Assembly (NCBI GenBank): GCA_029962745.1
Contig: CM057158.1
Coordinates: forward strand, 14,747,173-14,811,172
Length of the DNA: 64,000 bases
Source: Echinometra lucunter
Taxonomy: Eukaryota > Echinodermata > Echinoidea > Camarodonta > Echinometridae
Direction: 5' to 3'
Positions 13,201 to 21,623 of the stretch are shown piece after piece. Below the pieces are notes generated by a model, which worked only from the letters and a program-made list of their open reading frames with translations, was not told the origin of the DNA and searched no databases. The translations under genes were made by a program, and so were the position numbers. Position 1 is the first letter of the stretch; each line of letters opens with the position of its first letter.

Positions 13201-16200
13201 TTTTCAGAGATGCCAACTGTTCCTTTTTTTTGCAGTATTTTATACTGCAGGTTTCATGGAAAATCTCTTTTTCATCCCTCAAACTACTGTTTTTTCATCC
13301 CTCAAAATACTGCATGCTTTTTACAAGGTTGGCATCCCTGCTTTTTATTTGTATGCATATTCTTTGTTCTGTTTATGAGAAACTTTAATAAGAATATGTA
13401 TTCTAATGAAACATCAGAATACATAATACACTTTGAAGTAATATTTCCGTAATACTTGAAAAATAGATGATACAGATGGTCAATGATTTGGGGTCTAGGG
13501 ACAAAAAATTCAACATAATATTACTAAGAGTAATACATGTATGTGGTTGGCATTTGGCATTTGAATTTTGAGGCAGGAGCACTAAGAAAAAAAAACCAGA
13601 CAACATGAAAACTATGAAAAAAAAACTGCAAATAATATTTACTTAATGTACATTTACCTTTTTTTATGTGTTTTGTTAGTTTTCAAAGAACAAATCAATA
13701 CATGAATCAAAACAATTAAAAAAGGAAGACAATTTGAAATTGGATTGGTTCCAGGGGAGAGTACATGAAAACGGCACATTGTGCAATACTCTACAGGTTG
13801 TGTATAAAAACATTGAATTTTTCAATGGAGTTCTTATCTCGATGTACCCCTGCAGGAATGATCTAGGGAGTGACTTCACCGTTGAGCTACTGGTCTATGA
13901 GATGAGAGGAAGATGTGCTACCATGGATGCAGTACACAGCAAGAAAGCTGCTGCAGCTGCCAAACATGGCTGGAGTCTCACACCAAAGAAATTCAAGACT
14001 GCTTCCAACTTCAGGGTAGGTCAAGAAAAACAGTATATACATGATGCCAAGAAAGAAACTGGATGTTGTTTGGTCTAGCATGTAGAAATATTTTCCATTG
14101 GGCAAGTCCAAACTATTTTATCCCAAATGGTATGGACCACCTCTTATATTTTTATATATCTGTTGAAAGTATCAAGCTATTGCTGCACTGGAAACTCTAA
14201 TTTTGCAAAATAGCAAATGAAAGGGGATGTTTATGTCTACTTAAATCCACAATTCCATAGATGATTCCATAATACTTGGTAACAGTTGGGATATATATCT
14301 ATCCTTGACTTGGTCTGAAAAAGAAAAAATTCTTATCATTTTGAAGACACTGTATAGACAACATATAATTTTTTTTTTTTTCATCATATGGTCTGCATGC
14401 ACGTAAAGATTTGTCTAACAAATGAAATCATTTCTGTGAAAAGCCTTCTTTTTTAAAGACCATTTGGTATTGTAGGTGTCAAGTAACATTGAGGGATATT
14501 TGCGTAACATGCCACAACACGTTGTGAAAACTATTTCAATATTCTGTTGTTTTTCCTTTCACCTTGAAATAATAACAGCAAGGAGGCCGTTACCCCCAGT
14601 CACCAGGTCCCTCGGGCCAAAGCACAGTCAGACAGAACAGCTTTGCCATGGTTGGTTCAGCAAGACTCACTCTAGCCAGCTGTCAACTCAAGAAATGCAC
14701 TCTTACTAAGGTCAGTCACAGGTTTATTAGGTCACAGTGTTGGTCTAAGGCAAGATTTTGGAAGCTGCATGAATGTGGCAAAGTGGAATGCAGCATGTAT
14801 TATTTTGTTGATATGGGTGTTCAGTGTTCTCGCTAGAAAAAATTCCACACATGTCGGCACATGTCAAGGACATGTGCTGCCACTCCTGAGGATGAGGGCA
14901 GGTGGGGGGATTCCCCCTCCCGCGCGAATCGCGGGATATGGGAGCGTGACCCAAAGCGGAGACTTATAGTGGAGATACTTACACCACTAGGAGCTCGATC
15001 TGAAGCCCCATATCAGTAAATACAACTTACAAGATATTGGAGAGCAGGAGAGTGGAAATTAAATAAGCCTGTGCATTCACAAGTATTTTTCTACCCATGT
15101 ACACTTTTACCCATATGGATGGATACATGTGGTACCTGTTCAGAATTTGTAAGCATTCTGGTCACTGACTACATCAAGTGACCACATCACATTCTCTCCC
15201 TCTCTCACTCTCTCTTCCCCTCTCACTACATTCCTCTCTCTCTCTCTCTCTGTTTCTCTTCTCTGTATGACCATGAGGGAAAATCCTACTCATAAAATTT
15301 TACAGCTTCTTTCAGCCTTCAACCTATTACCAACTACACTTTAGCTATTTAATGGGGAGTACACTGGTCTGTCCCTGGAAACTTCACAGGCTTACAGTAG
15401 TTGAACTATATTGCCAAAAGTAAAAAAAAAAATCTCTGACAATTTTTATTACTGTTAGGAATGTATACTCAATTTCTTTTTTTACCCTTGTCGCCACGCA
15501 TGTCGGGGCAATTTCACACATGGTTTTACTTTGTCTGAAATCCTGCACACATGGTATTTGAACCATGGGTATTATGTACTGCCGAGAACAATGTGGGTGT
15601 TGATGATGACATACATCAGGGCCGGTATTCTGAAAATTGTTTTATCTTTTATCTTATCTTCTCTGTGTTAATTGTCATAACAAAATTTTAAAGGCGTACT
15701 TATGATTGGTTTGAACTGCGCAAATGACCAGCACGCAAGACAAAAGTGCGCGATGTGAGCCAATGGCATACGCTATTTCTGATTGCTATGGCAATTAAAA
15801 TAAGATAAAAGATAAAACAATTTTCAGAATACCAGCCCTGGGTTCCAGTAGTCGTGGAAAAATGCATACTTCTTGAAAGTATGCAAGGGCCACCACAAAA
15901 ACAAAATAATATATATCACTGTGTGGTATTCGTACACTGACTGGATGAGCTACCCATACCAAAATGGTTCATGAAAAGTGGAAAATTCTTGAAATTTGGT
16001 TTTCAGGGTTTTTTTTGTGAGAATCCTGTACATCCTAATTCAATGATTGACTGATAGCAGACATGGTTATAATAAATCAACAGTCCAATTTGTACCAGTT
16101 GGGGTTCTTTTCCCTTTGTCATTTGTGAAAATGGATAGACCATCCACCTAATTTCTTTTGGTATTAAAAGATATCTAGAAAATATGATAAAGGTTTTTTA

Positions 16201-18203
16201 ATACTGCACATATTTATAAGGTGGTGAATCAACATAGGTTTGAAATTATTACCTTTGAATGAGAGTAACGACAATAGTTCCATGTTAACAAATTCATGTG
16301 AACTTTGGAAGCTTTTTTTTTTTCAAGCAAAAGACAACAACAACAAAAAATAACCTCACCACCCAAAATACCCAAAACCTAAAACAAAATAAAACAACAA
16401 TACAGAAAACAAGAAAGAGAAGAGAAGAGAAGAGAAGAGAAAAATAAAAAGAATAAACTGCAAATATCACTAGTGAGTAAACTCTTTGACCAAGATTTGT
16501 TGCATGAATTTCCTTCCTGTAGGTTCCGTTCCTGTCACCCTTAGAAGGTGCTATTCACTTGACGATGTCATGTCACACAGATAGCCAGACCCATGCTGAG
16601 GGCTTTCTGACCATGTTTGATGATTGCAGTGGGCTAGGTATGTGGCATAGGAGATGGTGTGTCCTGCACGGTGGTAACCTGTCCTTCTGGAAGTACCCTG
16701 GCGATGAGAAACGCAAGGTGAGTAGTGTCCCAAGAAACAAGTGAGGATGTTTTATGACTTCCTTGTTAAATGGTATGTTTACCTGTAGGTGGAATTTTAT
16801 TTCAATGTAGCTTTCCTCTTGCTTATAGTGCAGTCCAAATTATCGCAGGTTTATTTTTCAAGTATTGGAGAGACATGTAAGTTTGATGACAAACATCAAC
16901 TCACATTGCTGGTGATAGTAGTAATGCTCATGGAAGTTACAGAGACATTGCTTTAAATTTAGATGATAATTATGATGGTATGAGAAGAATGAGAATTAGT
17001 CTGTACTTGATATAAATCATAAAGTAATTTAGTTTCTGCAGACTTCAGAGAAATTCATCACCTAGAGCAATCCATTTAGGATAGGGAATGACTGTAGTGC
17101 CAAGAAACTTACTTACTTCAAATAAACCATGCTGTGAAAGCTTTTTTGGCTATGGCATTGTTTGTAAGCTCTCTTTTCTTACCAATTTCTTTTTATACCT
17201 TTACTTTTACCATTAGCCACCCATTGGTACAATAGACCTGAAGGCATGTATCACCAGGGAGGTAAAACTCATCTCACGTATCCACTGCGCCAGGCCAAAC
17301 ACCTTTGAGCTACAGACATGCCGACCAGCCAGCAAGACAGACAGGGATACTCTGGTCTCTAAACACAACAACTCATACACCATCACAAAGTGAGTTCTGC
17401 TCAGTGATTTGTGCATTACTACCTATTCAATTGAACCTGATAGAACACTGCTATTAGAAAGTTTTGTCTACGAGGTAGTTTTGCCAGTGCCTCTTCTCTG
17501 TATTATTTATTTATTTATTTATTTTTTAGCACTGATATAACAAAGTTTTGTTATAAAGACGTAATTATATTGGACCCAAAGAGTTTGTTATAGTGGTATT
17601 CCACTGTACTGGTAAGAGCAACAAAAGGACTCGAGTGCTGTTTGAATTCTGTCAGAGGAACTATAGGGATTGATAAGTAATACTGGAGCCACCTAGAGAG
17701 AGATGAGCCTACTTGATTCCAGTGCATAGCACCTTCATGTGTGCTGCTCTGTTGGGCAACTCTGCAATAGTTGAATTAGTAAAATATTGATGCCTACTGT
17801 AAATTAGGCAATGTTCAACAAATCATATTGAATATCTTAAAGTTAGCATTTTTAGTTTATAAAAATTCTTTATAACCTTTTTTTTTCCCTGCCAATATAT
17901 TCATTCTTTTCTCTCCCTCTTTTTCTCTCTTTTTTTCTTTTTTTTTTTCCCTTCTTTTTCTTATCCCCACTCCTAATTTGGGAATATACCCCTCTCTCGC
18001 CACTCTCCTTTCTCTTTCCATGTTTTACCCAACTTTGTACTGCATGTATTTTTACATCCCTCTTTCGCCATCCTGCTTTAAACAGACATCTCCTGTCAGC
18101 AGACACCAAAGAAGATCGCGTTGAATGGACAACGGCCCTCAACAAGACTCTCCTGGAGCTGAGGTTGTGGTGCAAGGATGCAGCAAGGCCAAGCCATGAA
18201 TAA
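1062..18203 (+). CDS. ANLN: Anillin, actin/septin/RhoA-binding contractile-ring scaffold (17 coding exons, 5' partial)
   Basis: Anillin scaffolds the cytokinetic ring, linking RhoA, actin, myosin II, septins and the plasma membrane. Seventeen exons with GT-AG borders join without frameshift: 3681 coding nt, giving 1226 residues plus stop (human about 1124). In-window residue 1 is the K of [19 protein letters not shown], which matches the vertebrate N-terminal helix; there it follows a roughly six-residue first exon, here upstream of the window. Residues 50-160 match the [12 protein letters not shown] and [10 protein letters not shown] blocks. Residues about 160-820 are disordered, S/P/K rich. 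Residues 823-1085 are the anillin homology domain with its Rho-binding helices ([20 protein letters not shown]). Residues about 1090-1213 are the PH domain (HRRWCVL; conserved Trp at 1202). RVPL at residues 35-38 lies where vertebrate anillin has an RxxL destruction box. Family identity is very secure; exon borders are inferred from reading frame and consensus sites. Confidence 0.96.
1438..1664. mobile_element. MITE with CAGAGCTGCCAA inverted ends (anillin intron)
   Basis: The ends CAGAGCTGCCAA and TTGGCAGCTCTG are inverted repeats. AGGATG flanks both sides (1432-1437 and 1665-1670) as a likely target duplication. The interior contains repeated AAATCCTA motifs and no coding potential. Confidence 0.8.
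1975..2100 (+). CDS. ANLN: Anillin coding exon b
   Basis: Residues 50-91, including [15 protein letters not shown], which aligns with the vertebrate VKTRMQKLAEQRRRW block. An AG 40 bp upstream (after ctttcat) would give an immediate in-frame stop, so the acceptor at ctag|TTTCAC was chosen. Donor gtaaga. Confidence 0.95.
2231..2382. mobile_element. MITE, GGGCCC-ended family
   Basis: The inverted ends are CAGGGCCCCATTTCAT and ATGAAACAGGGCCCTG, with internal TTGTTATC/GATAACAA arms. A relative lies at 61261-61407. The 3' end is caught in a 94-bp tandem duplication. Confidence 0.8.
2327..2514. repeat. 94-bp tandem duplication (two copies)
   Basis: Copies 2327-2420 and 2421-2514 are nearly identical (one difference seen, aaacagggccc versus aaacaaggccc). 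The unit joins the MITE end to adjacent intron sequence, so the duplication happened after insertion. Confidence 0.9.
2635..2825 (+). CDS. ANLN: Anillin coding exon c
   Basis: Residues 92-155. [15 protein letters not shown] matches the conserved RLANLAATICSWEDD segment of vertebrate anillin, just before the actin-binding region. Acceptor gtgtag, donor gtgggt; it leaves in phase 0. Confidence 0.95.
3076..4071 (+). CDS. ANLN: Anillin coding exon d (large disordered exon)
   Basis: Residues 156-487, the largest exon at 332 codons. It is low complexity, rich in S, P, T and K, with nine S-P-x-K motifs between residues 250 and 454 and a PVPAPR motif at 320-325. The end ([11 protein letters not shown]...[14 protein letters not shown]) is predicted helical. 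By position it covers the vertebrate myosin/actin-binding portion, but the sequence itself is poorly conserved. Confidence 0.93.
4072..5040 (+). other. Anillin intron between exons d and e
   Basis: About 970 bp of AT-rich intron in which I see no repeat family, exon or regulatory cluster. Confidence 0.6.
5041..5121 (+). CDS. ANLN: Anillin coding exon e (81 nt, possible cassette)
   Basis: Residues 488-514. [16 protein letters not shown] corresponds to vertebrate ERQKELACLRGRFDKG. The exon is phase 0 on both sides, so skipping keeps the frame. The donor is a weak gtttgt. Confidence 0.88.
5495..5839. mobile_element. pogo/Tigger-like MITE, CAGTCCGACCTCGCTTATC ends
   Basis: The inverted ends are CAGTCCGACCTCGCTTATC and GATAAGCAAGGTCGGACTG, with TA on both sides. 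The end shape and TA target resemble pogo/Tigger elements. There is no transposase frame. A related copy in opposite orientation is at 24368-24719. Confidence 0.85.
5872..6288. mobile_element. MITE, TTAACCCATTC family, copy 1 (ends 41 bp before anillin exon f)
   Basis: The ends TTAACCCATTCATGACAG and CTGTCACGAATGGGTTAA are inverted repeats. Other copies lie at 12226-12773 (opposite orientation, with a nested insert) and 52490-52898. Confidence 0.85.
6330..6456 (+). CDS. ANLN: Anillin coding exon f (acidic)
   Basis: Residues 515-556, very acidic ([16 protein letters not shown]). The acceptor is strong (tttctcccctgcag) and the donor weak (gtttgt). A MITE ends 41 bp before the exon. The frame is fixed by phase 0 before and phase 1 into the next exon. 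Confidence 0.88.
6874..7031 (+). CDS. ANLN: Anillin coding exon g
   Basis: Residues 557-609, acidic then Ser rich ([15 protein letters not shown]). Acceptor tgcatag, donor gtaggg. It enters in phase 1 and leaves in phase 0. Confidence 0.88.
7351..7542 (+). CDS. ANLN: Anillin coding exon h
   Basis: Residues 610-673. [19 protein letters not shown] resembles the vertebrate INDLFSDVLEEGELD region ahead of the C-terminal half. Phase 0 at both ends (192 nt). Acceptor tatcttag, donor gtaata. Confidence 0.9.
7982..8428 (+). CDS. ANLN: Anillin coding exon i
   Basis: Residues 674-822, phase 0 at both ends. It contains a six-serine run, [13 protein letters not shown] (residues 702-714), SLESYRSQ (compare vertebrate SIDAYRSQ) and a basic Ser-rich tail ending [10 protein letters not shown]. 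Donor is gttgga after CAG. Confidence 0.94.
8563..8838. mobile_element. Degenerate MITE of the GGTATTCTGAAAA family with T/CTT microsatellite
   Basis: GGGGTGGTATTCTGAAAACAA near 8566 and TTGTTTTCAGAATA near 8812 match the ends of the intact element at 15617-15840. A (T)n(CTT)n tract fills 8742-8794. Confidence 0.5.
9568..9736. repeat. 169-bp near-perfect palindrome in anillin intron
   Basis: The left arm begins TACAAATAGCGAATA and the right arm is its near-exact reverse complement, ending TATTCGCTATTTGTA. The innermost arms are 9632-9643 and 9657-9668 (CTTCTATTCAAC/GTTGAATAGAAG), with a loop of about 13 nt. Nearby GTACCATTGCAC motifs at about 9191 and 9229 repeat arm sequence, so this may be a foldback element end. 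Confidence 0.9.
9836..9971 (+). CDS. ANLN: Anillin coding exon j (Rho-binding helices)
   Basis: Residues 823-867, the start of the anillin homology domain. [14 protein letters not shown] and [12 protein letters not shown] match the vertebrate QQTVIYQASQALN and EEAEAERLLLIA helices, which form the RhoA-binding hairpin. Acceptor cactgcag, donor gtaagt. A long palindrome ends 100 bp upstream. Confidence 0.96.
10540..11027. mobile_element. TTAA-flanked MITE with internal GTGGGTACCC palindromes, copy 1
   Basis: It is bounded by TTAA, with partially matching ends (AAAGTGATTACACAATGG and AAAGGGGGTACCCAATGC). Inside, TGACGTAAAAGTGGGTACCC occurs twice directly and once inverted around a GCGC-rich core. 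An inverted copy is at 40858-41332. Long open frames across it are non-coding. Confidence 0.8.
11083..11262 (+). CDS. ANLN: Anillin coding exon k (AHD)
   Basis: Residues 868-927. [18 protein letters not shown] matches vertebrate KGSVTLSEIRLPLKADFV. Acceptor tttacag, donor gtatgg. Confidence 0.96.
11347..11560. mobile_element. Possible short MITE (CTGTAAACATGGAATATT ends)
   Basis: The left end CTGTAAACATGGAATATTTCG pairs imperfectly with the right end CGCGAATATTTCCACTTTTAC. The interior is AT rich and non-coding. Boundaries are approximate. Confidence 0.5.
12226..12773. mobile_element. MITE, TTAACCCATTC family, copy 2, with nested insertion
   Basis: The terminal TTAACCCATTCGTGACAG and CTGTCATGAATGGGTTAA pair. 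Compared with the copy at 52490, about 150 bp is inserted after GTAGCAAT. The insert starts with five CAATT-type units and ...GGTTTTATTAAGCCTC, resembling the 3' tail of a SINE/LINE. Confidence 0.8.
12969..13089 (+). CDS. ANLN: Anillin coding exon l (AHD C2-like strands)
   Basis: Residues 928-967. [20 protein letters not shown] aligns with the vertebrate [20 protein letters not shown] strand. The exon is recognised by joining phase 1 (exon k) to phase 2 (exon m); neither frame nor homology works without it. Acceptor gttacccag, donor gtgagt. Confidence 0.93.
13856..14015 (+). CDS. ANLN: Anillin coding exon m (AHD)
   Basis: Residues 968-1021. [16 protein letters not shown] matches vertebrate DVSNDFEINIEVYSL, followed by a Lys/Ala-rich linker and [11 protein letters not shown]. 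Acceptor cccctgcag, donor gtaggt. It needs one base from the preceding exon (phase 2). Confidence 0.95.
14579..14710 (+). CDS. ANLN: Anillin coding exon n (AHD)
   Basis: Residues 1022-1065. [20 protein letters not shown] matches the vertebrate SNFALVGSYTLSLSSVG strand. Phase 0 at both ends. The acceptor used is aataacag|CAAGGA; the alternative cagcaag|GAGG would shift the frame. Confidence 0.93.
14822..15593. mobile_element. Non-autonomous hAT-like element with 8-bp target duplication
   Basis: TGGGTGTT flanks both sides exactly (14814-14821 and 15594-15601). The ends CAGTGTTCTCG and CGAGAACAATG are short inverted repeats. The 772-bp interior has no transposase frame. It lies in the anillin intron before exon o. 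Confidence 0.8.
15617..15840. mobile_element. MITE with 40-bp inverted ends (CAGGGCCGGTATTCTGAAAA)
   Basis: The ends match over about 40 bp: CAGGGCCGGTATTCTG... and ...CAGAATACCAGCCCTG, including ATCTTTTATCTTA. It sits only 16 bp after the hAT-like element's target duplication. Confidence 0.9.
16523..16717 (+). CDS. ANLN: Anillin coding exon o (AHD end and PH start)
   Basis: Residues 1066-1130. [13 protein letters not shown] closes the AHD and [20 protein letters not shown] opens the PH domain, both near-identical to vertebrate anillin. Acceptor ttcctgtag, donor gtgagt. Confidence 0.97.
16718..17216 (+). other. Anillin intron between exons o and p
   Basis: About 500 bp of plain AT-rich intron; nothing else recognised. 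Confidence 0.6.
17217..17389 (+). CDS. ANLN: Anillin coding exon p (PH domain core)
   Basis: Residues 1131-1187. [14 protein letters not shown] and [13 protein letters not shown] match vertebrate IGRINLANCTSRQI and ARRNTFELITVRP. The exon leaves in phase 2 at a gtgagt donor. Confidence 0.97.
17528..17611. mobile_element. Tigger-like terminal fragment
   Basis: The 3' end (CTATAGTGGTATTCCACTG on one strand) matches the Tigger-type end motif CAGTGGAA. It contains ATAACAAA motifs like the element at 19174. Truncated or very short. Confidence 0.45.
18086..18203 (+). CDS. ANLN: Anillin terminal coding exon q (PH C-terminal helix, stop)
   Basis: Residues 1188-1226 and [23 protein letters not shown] matches vertebrate [20 protein letters not shown], including the conserved PH-domain Trp. 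The acceptor follows a long pyrimidine tract (about 17877-17965). The stop codon lies inside an AATAAA hexamer. Confidence 0.97.
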
Positions 18204-20790
18204 AAACCCCTCTCTACACAGAGACTGCTGGAGCTGAGGTTATAAATACTTTCAGAGCTATCATTGCATTGATATCCAAAGCCACATTGCAACTAGACAA
18301 TGAGAAAACTCATTTTCCCACGTCAAATGGAGATGACTATATTTTTTTTGGAAAAACCATGCAGAATTCATACATGTTTTCACTTTATATTGACTTCGCT
18401 CTTTTTGATATTTGCTTCCTACAACTTGTGAGCTCAGTATTGCACTTGGGATCTGACAATGAAATTTTGTGTAATAGAATATTACTCATGGGATATAGGA
18501 ATTGTAGTTTTAGTTTGGAATACATTTCCAAATGTTCTAAATCAGTTTATCAATTTTTGGGGGTAAGTTGATAGATATACTAGGATTTGTATTCATACTC
18601 CTTACAGAAAACTATTTTTAACCAAAAAGCATTATTTAGCATGTACTACTCTGCAAAATGTTTTAAGTGTGTAGAAGGTGATTTGTATAGGATTACATCT
18701 CACAGAACAGCCATATAATTAAGAAATGTTAGTTGCTGTTCCATCATAATTCATTTATTTCACATATTTCATTTAGTTATTCACCAAAATCTTTTACCTC
18801 AAAGATCACTCTTCATGTAATAATGCTTTGTAGTTGCTTTTCTTGCTCATTTGATTTTGTTATATTACTTGCCTTCTGTAGTTGATGTAAAAGTGATGTT
18901 TCCTATCAAATAGATGCCACAAACCCGTTTTTTTTTTTTTTTTTTTTTCACAAACTTGTATTTCTCTGTTCACCATGTTTTGTACTTTTAAAACACATTA
19001 TTTCCTATATTGCGGGGAATGGAGAGTTTAATGTTGTAACCTTTGTGATATTTATTTGGTATATATACATGTATTATATTTGAAATATAATGTTGTAGTC
19101 CCAAAAGTACTGTAATCTGAATGTATTTGTATACTTTAATTTTTGTAGATCATTAGCAAGGCTACTGCCAGTACAGAGGAGACTCAGTATAACGAGGTCC
19201 TTGGGACCATCAAAATTACCTAGTTCTAGCAGGAATCTCGTTATATCAGGGTTAAAAAACAATATGATATAAAGAGCTGGGACCGGAATATTACCTTGTT
19301 ATATCAGGAATATTGTTATATCAGATCTCTTTATACCGAGTTTCCACTGTACTGAATGATCTTTGAATAATGCTTTTTGAGCATATATATGAATGTACTT
19401 ACAGTGTAAATTGAAACTTAAATGTTTGTACTCCTCACCTTACTTATTCATATGATAGGACCAAACTATTAGTAGTTGAATGAAAGATACTCAATTCATT
19501 AGCTGATCCAGGGAGCCATATTGCTACTAGTTCAATTCCCTTTGGCTACAAAATTAAGAATGGACAAGCAAAAGACCGTGTAAATGCACTTGTTCTCTTG
19601 AGTTCAGTGTTCAAGGTATCTAAATGCAGCAGCGCAAAAAAAAAAAAAATCACGGGGGCTTGGGGCGAATTCACCCCCGAAATGCCAAAAAGAGCCCTGG
19701 AAAACTAAAAAAAAAAAGGCCCCTGAAGTTCTCATAGAGTCCAATGTTAATTGTAATACAATGTAGAAAATTCGGGCCGCTGGGCTCAAAAAGTAGCCCC
19801 GTAAAAAAAAAAAAAAAAAAATTTCCCTGATTAATGCAGCGTACCCTCTGGATGTGGGGGATAGAAGGAAAATGTTATAATGGCACACAGTAGAAATCTT
19901 TGGACCACTTGGTACAACCATGTTTTGCCTTTGAACGTTCAGGACGGCTACAAGCTTGTAAAGCTTATGTAAGTTAATGAAAGCTGAGTGGAAGAGATGT
20001 GATCAGTTTCAAGAACTGTGGAGTTTTAGAATGGTGCAATAGGATGGAAATTGGAATTAGATGTAATGACTTTGAATTGGAAGAGGAGCTAGCTTTAGAT
20101 ATCACCCAAATAGTAGAATAATGGGTATTTGAATTGTTACTAGTATCTGTATGTTTTATGTAAAATTTTCATTTGACTAATTTGGATTTTTAACTTTATC
20201 GGTAAACATTTGTAGATTCTTGTACATTACATGTAATGTGTACATTCTGTGCATAACCTTTACATACACTAGCACTTTCCCCAGTGTCAGTGCATTTTTT
20301 CTTCTGTTGGATCATATGTATTAGACCTTAGGGCTTATTGAACTACATGTATTTGTAATGAATATTTGTTAAAAGATGAAAAATATTTATATGTAATTAC
20401 TGAAATTAATTTAATTACTTGTATGAACCTTTGGTGTTGTGTTGTGCTATGCCTGTTAGGACAATAATATTCGGAATTACAAAATTTGGTTATCACTATC
20501 TTATGGTAAACTGTGACGATGATAGTACAATAGGTCATGTGAATTTACAGAATTGATTTGCTAACTAAAACAGATGTAAAAGCATTCTTTTCTTTTTCTT
20601 GCAGGAAAATACTTCCCAAATCCTGAAACTGAGGATTTTTACGGTGTTTTTAAGCTTTCATACCAAGGGATTTAGAAGGATGGAGTATATCATGCAAATA
20701 AATAGTAGCAATGGTGCATTTTCTATGGATTATTCAAGTGGTAATTGACTGTACATTGATAATCAAAATATTAAACAGTTTTTATGCTAC
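18204..20790 (+). other. ANLN: Anillin 3' UTR (probable extent)
   Basis: This noncoding stretch follows the stop and contains no recognisable coding exon. It holds a Tigger-like MITE at 19174-19349, A-runs and G/C-rich remnants of another element at about 19600-19860, and a strong splice-acceptor-like site at 20604. The extent is inferred from the polyadenylation signals near 20.7-20.8 kb. Confidence 0.55.
19174..19349. mobile_element. Tigger-like MITE in the anillin 3' UTR
   Basis: The left end CAGAGGAGACTCAGTATAA and the reverse complement of the right end CAGTGGAAACTCGGTATAA are paired. TA lies on each side. The interior contains three to four GTTATATCAGG-type motifs. Confidence 0.75.
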
Positions 20791-20820
20791 AAACTTGATT
20801 TGTCTTGTGTTTTGTACTTT
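20697..20820 (+). terminator. Candidate polyadenylation region of anillin
   Basis: AATAAA lies at 20697-20702 and ATTAAA at 20770-20775, followed by a GT-rich stretch (tttgtcttgtgttttgt) at about 20799-20815. Cleavage near 20785-20795 is inferred. Confidence 0.55.
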
Positions 20821-20824
20821 AGAT

Positions 20825-21265
20825 GGATATAAAGAAATGTAGAGATGGATGGATAGACATATGACGGGGAAAGAGGAAGAGAGAAATGGACAAATATAGA
20901 TGAAAGAAGATGGGTAGAGGGAGATGGGGGGGGGGGTGTAGACAGATGAAGAGAAAGAATGAAGTAGACAGAAGAAAGATGTAGATAGATGAAGAGATGT
21001 AGAAAGATGAGAGAGGTTGACAGATAAGAAGTAGACAGATGAAGAGATATGTAGATAGATAAGAGAGAAGTAGGGAGATGAAATGGCTGATGAAGAGAGA
21101 AGTAGGGAGAAAAGAGAAGTAAACAGATGTAAGAAAGCAGTAGGGAGAAGGAAAGAAAAACTGATGAATAAAGAATTAAACAGACAAAACAGTAGAGGGA
21201 TGAAAATAGAAGTAGAAAGATGAAAGCAGACAGATGAAGAAAGGGGTCAAGAGATTACGAGAAAG
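20825..21265. repeat. Purine-rich degenerate tandem tract (AGATGAAGAG-like)
   Basis: About 440 bp with very few pyrimidines other than T. It is built of variants of AGATGAAGAGA, GTAGACAGA and TAGATAGATGAAG, with a (G)10 run at about 20926. It starts just after the presumed anillin polyadenylation region. Confidence 0.8.
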
Positions 21266-21300
21266 ATAGTTAATGTTCCTTAAAACTAGGTTTCATTCCC

Positions 21301-21623
21301 GGGGGGGGGGGGGGGGGGGGGGGCTGCCATTACAAGGTGGACACCATGCTCGTACACAAAAACATGTAAAAAGGGTTGTTTTTCACGGATGGGCGATGTA
21401 CAGTGAAAAGGGTATCAAAATTGCAAAAATCAGGAAAACAGGGTATACTTTTACAACAGCTATATTTGACAGTACTTGTTTAGTGTGGGGGAAAACATGA
21501 AAAAATACTTGTTTAGGTTATTTTGAGATCGAAGGATAATTACTTGTTTAGGGTCCATTTTGGAAGTCAGTCCATGTACGAGCATGGTGTCCAACTTGTA
21601 ATGACAGTGCCCCCCCCCCCCCC
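21301..21623. mobile_element. MITE ending in poly-G/poly-C inverted repeats
   Basis: The left end is 23 G followed by CTGCCATTACAAGGTGGACA. The right end is the inverted counterpart TGTCCAACTTGTAATGACAG followed by 14 C. The arms extend through CCATGCTCGTACA. Confidence 0.8.
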
